Shown here: in pieces, positions 58,007-64,000 of the stretch
Numbering within the stretch: the stretch's first letter is position 1
Layout of the letters: each line of letters starts with the position of its first letter
DNA from: Basidiobolus meristosporus CBS 931.73
Lineage: Eukaryota > Basidiobolomycota > Basidiobolomycetes > Basidiobolales > Basidiobolaceae
NCBI GenBank assembly: GCA_002104905.1
Contig: MCFE01000001.1
Span: forward strand, 281,099-345,098
Direction of reading: 5' to 3'
Length of the DNA stretch: 64,000 nucleotides
Notes under the pieces: model-generated
Databases searched by the model: none
Seen by the model: only the letters and a program-made list of their open reading frames with translations
What the model was told of the DNA's origin: nothing
Position numbers and translations under genes: made by a program

Positions 58007-59129
58007 CAGTGCAATGTGCTACGTAGAAGACTTGGTGGGGCTGAGGTTAATGATGACAATGATAATGATGATGACAATGATAACAATGATGATACTTATT
58101 TGAAGTGTGGTTGTTTGCAGAAGCAGCGTTGAATAGTGTATACAACCTCCGAGGATCATGAACAATGAGATTCTTCTGGATAATTAATCTTGAAGAATAC
58201 CTTCCAATTTTCCTTACAATGTGTTAGTATTTGTAAATTTTAGTAAACATCTAACCCAAAAGTTGTCTATCATTTAGTCAAGTCAAGTTAGTAGCTCCTC
58301 TATATCAATCGGCGATAGTGCAGTGGTATCTGCTACTTTTAAGATATAGTGTGAAACTTGGTGTATGAGTAGTGATTGATGATTGGAGCGCTAGTATGAA
58401 TGATGAATACTAGTCATGATTTGTATATACGTCTATTTTGTATCTCCTTCTTTATTCCTTCCCTTCTACTGAGAAATTTGATATTTGGTAGTTGTAGCGC
58501 AAAGCAGTCATTTGCTCAATGGCAAAAAGCAATAGGTCCTTTGTGACCAAGCGGTATGTGTGGTTATTGGAATCCCGTGTACTCTGACTGTGAGATTCCT
58601 TTGAGGAAGTGCTCCCACTTATTATTATTTCTCAAGTGATCCACCTAGCTATTGGGCGGTAGGGGTGAGGGTTAGAGTATTTTGCATAATATTTGTCAGC
58701 CCTGATTCTGACCTCCGCCTTGCTCTAGTCTAGTGTACTACAGTTTGAGATGTGGTTTTCAACACAATGTGGTCATTTGTCACTTTTTTTTGCTTCTTGA
58801 CAATAGGTTCTTTTGTTCTGAACCTAGAGGCACCCTTTGCCTAAAGTAGAGGTGTACTCTGACTATGTCCTTGGCATTTCCCGAGTTGAATGTGTTGCCA
58901 CATTTCCTGAACTGTAGACGTGTTGATCCCTCTTGGCTGAAACCTATGTTGGGAGTAATATATAGCTTCCTATAGCCTTGGGTTTTAAGCAATAATTAGT
59001 AGCATCCATCTTTGGTTTGGCACCACGCAATCATCCTCTGACCTCCTCTACCTTTCTTTTAAGGTGAGTTGAGCTGTAAAAGAGGCAGGTTTTCTTGAAA
59101 TTTGGCTGCAATAAACAGACGTTGTTTGT
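58007..59129. other. AT-rich spacer with short (GATAAT)-type repeats
   Basis: A degenerate GAT/AAT repeat lies at about 58048-58093. No gene is recognised in the rest. Confidence 0.4.
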
Positions 59130-59710
59130 TGGTTGCACTGATTGCAGCTCATTTGAGTGAGTGCGGCTATCTTGCTGTTTGCTCAAGGAAGAGAAGAAAT
59201 CTTAGTCATGTGCACCCACCTTTAGTATCTTGAAAGTTACAATAATGGGCTTGCACTAGGCTCCCTTAAGCCTATGAGCGGCAATATCACTTGCATTGTC
59301 TGTCTCTGACTAAGTTTTGGGGTTGTTTTATCACTTGACATAGCTGTTTGCTGGTAAGGGTCTGGCAATAGGGACTTTGTTCTCTAGATGCACAAGGTGA
59401 GGGAGTGACCTTTGTGCTCTGGCTGTGCTCCTCATTTGAGTGAGTGTACACTTCAAAGCATTTCTTGAACGCATTTGCTGCAATATAAGGAGTGGAGAGG
59501 TGTTGTTGTGTTGGTCATGTGCGCCTACAATATCTTGTAGATTGCAAGAAAGGCTTGCACTGGGCTCCCTCACGCCCATGAGCATTGATACTTCTAGTAT
59601 TCTTTGTCTCTGACTGCATTACTATATCTATTCCACTCTCCTAAATATTGCTGTTTGCTTGTAAAAGCCAGGCAATAGCAGCAGCGCACTTTGCATCCTA
59701 GATGCACAAT
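59130..59710. repeat. Imperfect direct duplication, about 285-307 bp period
   Basis: Paired blocks recur in the same order: CTCATTTGAGTGAGTG (59148 and 59431), GTCATGTGC (59206 and 59515), GGCTTGCACT (59249 and 59552), GCTGTTTGCT (59344 and 59651) and TCTAGATGCACAA (59384 and 59698). Two diverged tandem copies without coding potential. Confidence 0.65.
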
Positions 59711-59929
59711 TTTATATATTTCAGAAATATTGTACACCTGTCATGTTAATAACAGCTGGTATAGTTGTACATTAATAAACTTGTGAAATAGCACACCATT
59801 TTTTAGGCAACATCTCTCCTGCGTGATACAGCTCACCCATGGATAGCAATGAACTCTTCACAGTAGATATATATTTCCCAATTATGAAATTAGTTGTACT
59901 ACGGATAAAATAAGTCTTAAGAAATCGGG

Positions 59930-60778
59930 CTATATATTATTTAAGAAAATGAATTTTTTGTTGATATCTGGATTGCACAGCATAGGTTGCCATTGCTGAA
60001 AGAAATTGGTCAACCCTCTGATCATTCCCGGCAACATAGTGTTTTTGCACCCATACAGGGTGTGCATTTCATATGGATCCTCATTGTCATGCAGCCTAAT
60101 GAATTCGCTTGAATAGACACCCTTCTCTTGATTGTAGTTCTGGTTCATTATGCGCAAGAAGACATCCTGTAAGGATGCTCCCAAGATCCCGTAGTTGGCA
60201 ATTCCCATTGCTCTACTGTTTGATTTCAGAAAGCGTAGCAAGGCCGGGATTTCACGGTTACAGTTGGTTGGAATCATAATCACGCTTTCAGCACCCAAAT
60301 TGGAGGTACTGATGGCTTTGGGAATGAGGCGCCAAACTCAAGTTAGGATCTCAACGTTGGTTATTTGTGTGGTTGCATTTGTCTTGACAACAGTGAGAGT
60401 ATAGCCTACCCCATAGTTAGCCTTGAAGAGCAATGAGCTTCCAATACACTGGAGCCTGCCATAACACACAATAGCGATCCAATCCCCAAGCAGGTTGGCC
60501 TCGTCAATGAAATGGGTGGTTAGCACAATTATACGGCCTGCTCAATTATGGTTGATGACATCCCAGGTGGATCTCCTGGAATAAGGATCCATACCGCTAG
60601 TTGGCTCATCAAGGAATACAACCTTGGAGTCCCCAATAAAAGCGATGGCTACGGATAGCTTTCGCTTTTGCCCTCCAGATAAGGTCTGCACATAGCTATC
60701 TGCCTTTTCCAGTAGGCCAGTCTGAGCAATGAATTTCTCCACATTGCCAGATATTTTCAAATTTGGCACTCCCTTCAG
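59930..60778 (-). pseudogene. ABCA-type ABC transporter nucleotide-binding domain remnant
   Basis: A fragment of an ABCA-subfamily lipid-type transporter. In one continuous minus frame it reads the signature LSGGQKRKLSVAIAFIGDSK, Walker B VVFLDEPTSGMDP, YSRRSTWDVI, the switch [13 protein letters not shown], then [15 protein letters not shown] and the ABCA-typical regulatory extension SNLGAESVIMIPTN ... LGASLQDVFLRI. Two TGA stops, at 60542-60544 (inside [12 protein letters not shown]) and 60338-60340, stand where CGA (Arg) would fit. Walker A and everything upstream are missing because LINE copy V starts at 60785. Clearly non-functional. Confidence 0.85.
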
Positions 60779-60787
60779 GGTTAGGGG
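60778..60787 (+). repeat. Telomere-like junction GGGTTAGGGG
   Basis: One telomere-like unit between the ABC transporter remnant and the 3' end of LINE copy V. The same kind of junction is seen at the other LINE copies. Confidence 0.7.
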
Positions 60788-63529
60788 GGGAGACAGTCAC
60801 CAACAGGTGAAATCTTTATTTCAGTTGAAACAAAGAAGCCAGCGCTACTGTTGTAGCTTTGATACAAGAGTGTGTAGCTGAGGGGAATTTGTAGGTAAGT
60901 TAATAAGAAGTGATGATAGTTCTTCAGTGCTCAAGACACTGTTCAGTGGGAAGGGGGGTAGCAAGAGAGGTAAGAATGACTTGTGAACAACATTAATGAG
61001 GGGAATGTGATAAGGATTGATATTCATCATAAAGGGAGTGTGCTGCTGCAGATATTGCTGCCAAAGGTCTGTCAAGTACTTCAGGTAGGCCAGCTTGGGT
61101 TTTTCTGACTGCAGAATAAATTCTGCAAACTTCTTGACTTCAGGATCTCCAAGTATAGTTCTCCAGCAGGAGCCAGGTGTTGTGTGGTGTGTTCTCTTCC
61201 AGGCCTTAATCAGTGGGTTGTTGCAGTTGTGAAGTCTGAGGTATAATCTGGTTCTAAGGTAGAGAAGTCTGATCTTATAGGGCATAAACCCAAAAGCACC
61301 AAGAATAGCATGTCTGTAGGGGCATTCAGGCAAATGAGGCACCAAGGAGGTAATGCACCATACTGCAAACTTGTCAAGCTTAGTGCAGTCTCTAGAAGTA
61401 AGAGAGAGAAGTGGTAAGCCAAATTCCAGGACAGGGAAGACAAACTGCTTGAGTAGAAGGAGGCAGCTGGGAGCTGAAGTTGTAGGAGGAGTAACAGCCA
61501 ACAGCTTGTGGAGTGCCTGTCTTGCCAGGATAATTCTCTTCTTCAGGTGTGCTCCAGAGTCTAGTCCAGTAGGAAGGAAAGGAAAGCCAAGATATGTAGC
61601 AGAAACCTGAGCAGGTAGAGTGGAGTTCTCCAAGATGATGGGAGAGCCCAAAGGTACTGTCTTTGCAATGGAAAGCTGGAGATTATTCTTCTGCAGATAC
61701 TGGTGGATGGTCTGGGAGTCTTGTTGCACATTGGAGGAGGATATTCTGATGTCATCAGCAAAGAGAGTAACCAGGCAGTCAGCTGAGAGTCTTGGGAAAT
61801 CATTCAGGAAGATGGCAAACAGTATAGGACCAAGCACAGAGCCTTGAACCACTCCATTAGGAACTGAGAACACAGCTGATTGCTCACTTGGGTGCAGAAT
61901 TCTTGCTTGTGGATCCAGAAACAGAGACCTGACAAGGAGGGTGAGAGAGGTACTGGAGAAGCATTGCAACTTGGACCAAAGCAGATTTCTGTCAACCAAA
62001 TCAAAGGCCTTAGTAATATCAAACAGAACTGAGGGATACTTGCACTGGAGAGAGTGATCTTGGCAAAGTATGACTGCATATTCCAAGGAGAGGCCAGGAA
62101 CAAAGCCAAACTGTGCAGGATGAAACTTGAGGGAGTCAGAGTAGAGCTCCTGAGCAAGCAGAAGCTCAAACACCTTTCTGCAGGTGGGCAGCAGAGATAT
62201 TGGCCTGTAGGAGCTAGGATCCAGGTGCTTTCCTTTACCCTTGTACAGTGGCAGAACATTTGCAAAGGACCATTCCTCAGGAGTAGAAAGCTGGGCTGAG
62301 CATTGCTGAAACAGTGGAAGCAGAAGTGCAGACATGGCCTTGGTACTAGTCTTCAGAAGCTCATAGGAGATTGTGTCCACACCTGGAGCAGTAGAGTTGG
62401 GAAGCCTCTTGAGCACATTATGGATTCTCCTTTGATCAAGTGCAAGTGGGATGGGCAGAGTCTTGAAGTCAGGATGAAAGCCAGGAGTAGAGTACTGCTT
62501 TGTAGAGAAGAAGATGTTAGCCAGCTGTTCTGTTGAAGGTAACTTCCTGGAAGAGGGCCTCATTGCTCTGTAGAGTCTTGATACTGTTCTTGTTATAGAG
62601 TTGGAAGATTGCAGAGGCAAAGAACTCATAATATGATCCCAGAGCTGAGTATGCAGAGTGTGGTGAATTGCCTTGGAGTGGTGTATTGCTGTCAGGAGGA
62701 GTTTCTCTGTTTTTGGGTTAGGGAAACTCAGGTAGCTTTGTTGCAGGGCTGAAACAATGGATTCCCATTTTCTTGAGGTTACAGTAGTAGTCTTGCATGG
62801 CAGTGAGAGGGAGGCAGACACCAGAATCAGATGCTTCACAAAGAGCCAGGCATAGTTGAGATCATCTGGCAGAGAAAGTAGCAAACTGGCAAGCTTCAAG
62901 TAGTTCCCAAAGTCTTTCTTCTGATTCTTGGTAGCTTTGTGGGTGAGCACAGTAAGTTTTGGCAGCTTCTTCTTCACAACTGGTTGCATAGAAAGGGACC
63001 AGGCTGGGTGGTCAGAGGCTCTCAAGGATCCTAGCTCAGCTCCAGAGAATTGCTTGACTTCACTCACAAAGTAGAGGGCAGCAGCAGAAGGGCAGATCCA
63101 GTCAACACATCTTTTCTCAGATTGAGCACCCAGTGCTAGCAGATGGCTTTCTCTCAGGAAGTTCAGTAGGAATGTGGACCTTGGCTTCATTCTTGCAGTC
63201 AGAGTAGTCTTGTTCTCAGGATGGGGAATGTTGAGATCTCCAAGCAAGATAACAGGTGTTGATATAGATTGCTGGTATTGCCAAACTTTCTGGCAGATAA
63301 CTTGCACTTCCTGAAGGGCAAGACTTGGAGGCAGATAGCAGAGCACCAGACTGATAGTTGGCCACTGGAGAGCAGCACAGTAAGGGGAGTAAAGAGGAAC
63401 ACAGAGCTGAGGAGTATTGATGGTAGAAGAGATGAAGCAGATAGAGGAGGTATTCTTTGTACTAGGAGTAGAAAAGCAATATAGATTAGTCAAAAGTATA
63501 GAGGGTAGCTGGACATCAATCAAACACAG
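60785..63529 (-). mobile_element. LINE copy V (family 1), longest intact APE-RT reading frame
   Basis: A minus-strand non-LTR retrotransposon, uninterrupted for about 890 codons. Domains in sense order: AP-endonuclease without its N-terminus (VILLGDLNIPHPEN; SDHPAWSLSM), RT with VLPLYKGKGKHL, FGFVPGLSLEYAV, VLFDITKAFDLV, VQGSVLGPILFAIFLNDF and catalytic LFADDIRISSS, thumb LGFPFLPTGLD, and a C-terminal tail without zinc knuckles or RNase H that I can see. The 3' UTR is short, with AATAAA near the end. The sense 5' end (63529) is at the same base as in copy IV, so both lack the same 5' part. Open reading continues into fragment VI up to a Met at 63637. Confidence 0.9.
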
Positions 63530-63554
63530 GAGGGAAAATCTTGAAAGAAGTCTT

Positions 63555-63730
63555 AGGGGGAGACAGTCACCAACAGGTGAAATCTTTATTTCAGTTGAAA
63601 CAAAGAAGCCAGCGCTACTGTTGTAGCTTTGATACAAGAGTGTGTAGCTGAGGGGAATTTGTAGGTAAGTTAATAAGAAGTGATGATAGCTCTTCAGTGC
63701 TCAAGACACTGTTCAGTAGGAAGGGGGGTA
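63555..63730 (-). mobile_element. LINE fragment VI (175-bp 3' end, family 1)
   Basis: Almost identical to the last 175 bp of copies IV and V, including the AATAAA signal and 3' terminus. Its truncated sense 5' side goes straight into GGGTTAGGGGTTAGGG. This is a short 5'-truncated insertion into telomere repeats, the youngest-looking junction here. Confidence 0.9.
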
Positions 63731-63747
63731 GGGTTAGGGGTTAGGGT
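63728..63747 (+). repeat. Telomere-like repeats after LINE fragment VI
   Basis: Imperfect TTAGGG units (one GGGGTTAGGG variant), followed by a 36-bp non-telomeric spacer before the terminal array. Confidence 0.8.
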
Positions 63748-63783
63748 GAGTGATGTAAGATGCCTTGTGCGGAGTTCGTTTTA

Positions 63784-64000
63784 AGGGTTAGGGTTAGGGT
63801 TAGGGTTAGGGTTAGGGTTAGGGTTAGGGTTAGGTTAGGGTTAGGGTTAGGGTTAGGGTTAGGGTTAGGGTTAGGGTTAGGTTAGGGTTAGGGTTAGGGT
63901 TAGGGTTAGGGTTAGGGTTAGGGTTAGGGTTAGGGTTAGGGTTAGGGTTAGGGTTAGGGTTAGGGTTAGGGTTAGGGTTAGGGTTAGGGTTAGGGTTAGG
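63784..64000 (+). repeat. Telomere, (TTAGGG)n
   Basis: About 36 uninterrupted TTAGGG units run to the end of the window, G-rich strand 5' to 3' on the + strand, so this is a right chromosome end. Two single-base-shorter units (TTAGG) occur, near 63830 and 63880. Confidence 0.98.

Noticed and set aside
58530-58640. tRNA-like stretch (GTGACCAAGCGGT resembling an A box)
   Set aside because: No matching B box, acceptor stem or anticodon arm could be folded.

Overview
The window is the right-hand end of a linear chromosome from an intron-rich fungus. The + strand ends in TTAGGG telomere repeats. The gene-dense part carries fungal-type genes with many short GT-AG introns (mostly about 50-90 nt): the SRP receptor alpha subunit, Npr3/GATOR1, Tfb4, Fcf1, a Ser/Thr/Pro-rich cell-surface protein, an RdRP remnant and others. 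The set, including a CCDC6-like protein, a RAD51D-like paralog and a large HEAT-repeat protein, suggests an early-diverging filamentous fungus rather than a yeast. That placement is inference; no rRNA or other phylogenetic marker is present.

Core region, about 1-32.7 kb. In order: SRP receptor alpha (+), phosphoacetylglucosamine mutase (+), a secreted Ser/Thr/Pro repeat protein (-), a mitochondrial oxodicarboxylate carrier (+), a secreted HEXXH protein (+), Npr3 (-), a RAD51 paralog (+), a large HEAT-repeat protein (-), a CCDC6-like coiled-coil protein (+), ubiquitin-L40 (-), TFIIH Tfb4 (+), Fcf1/Utp24 (+), a diaphanous-type formin (+), a bestrophin-like channel (+) and a small VOC/glyoxalase-fold protein (-). 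These are unrelated housekeeping genes packed as convergent and divergent pairs, some separated by only about 50-180 bp. Exon junctions below were derived by keeping reading frame and family conservation across GT-AG sites.

Subtelomere, about 32.7-63.8 kb. This part is AT-rich, CpG-poor and full of broken genes and repeats. It holds an RdRP remnant with an intact DLDGD motif and two frameshifts. A repeat family occurs in three copies, two of which form an inverted pair with arms of about 1.1 kb. Six pieces of APE-type non-LTR retrotransposons all lie on the minus strand, and their 3' ends abut telomere-like GGGTTAGGG. A cluster at 49.9-58.0 kb contains small ORFs, a SNF2/Rad5-like helicase and a tyrosine-recombinase-like C-terminus. 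An ABCA-type transporter fragment is cut off by a retrotransposon. Many disabling stops in the helicase and ABC remnants are TGA codons where Arg fits, as expected if CGA became TGA by C-to-T change at CpG. One 1.26 kb stretch has no CpG at all.

The most interesting reading is a decaying subtelomere colonised by LINEs that insert into telomere repeats. A candidate larger mobile element (recombinase plus SNF2 helicase) sits among them, and the whole region appears to be eroded by a C-to-T process such as methylation-driven deamination or RIP.
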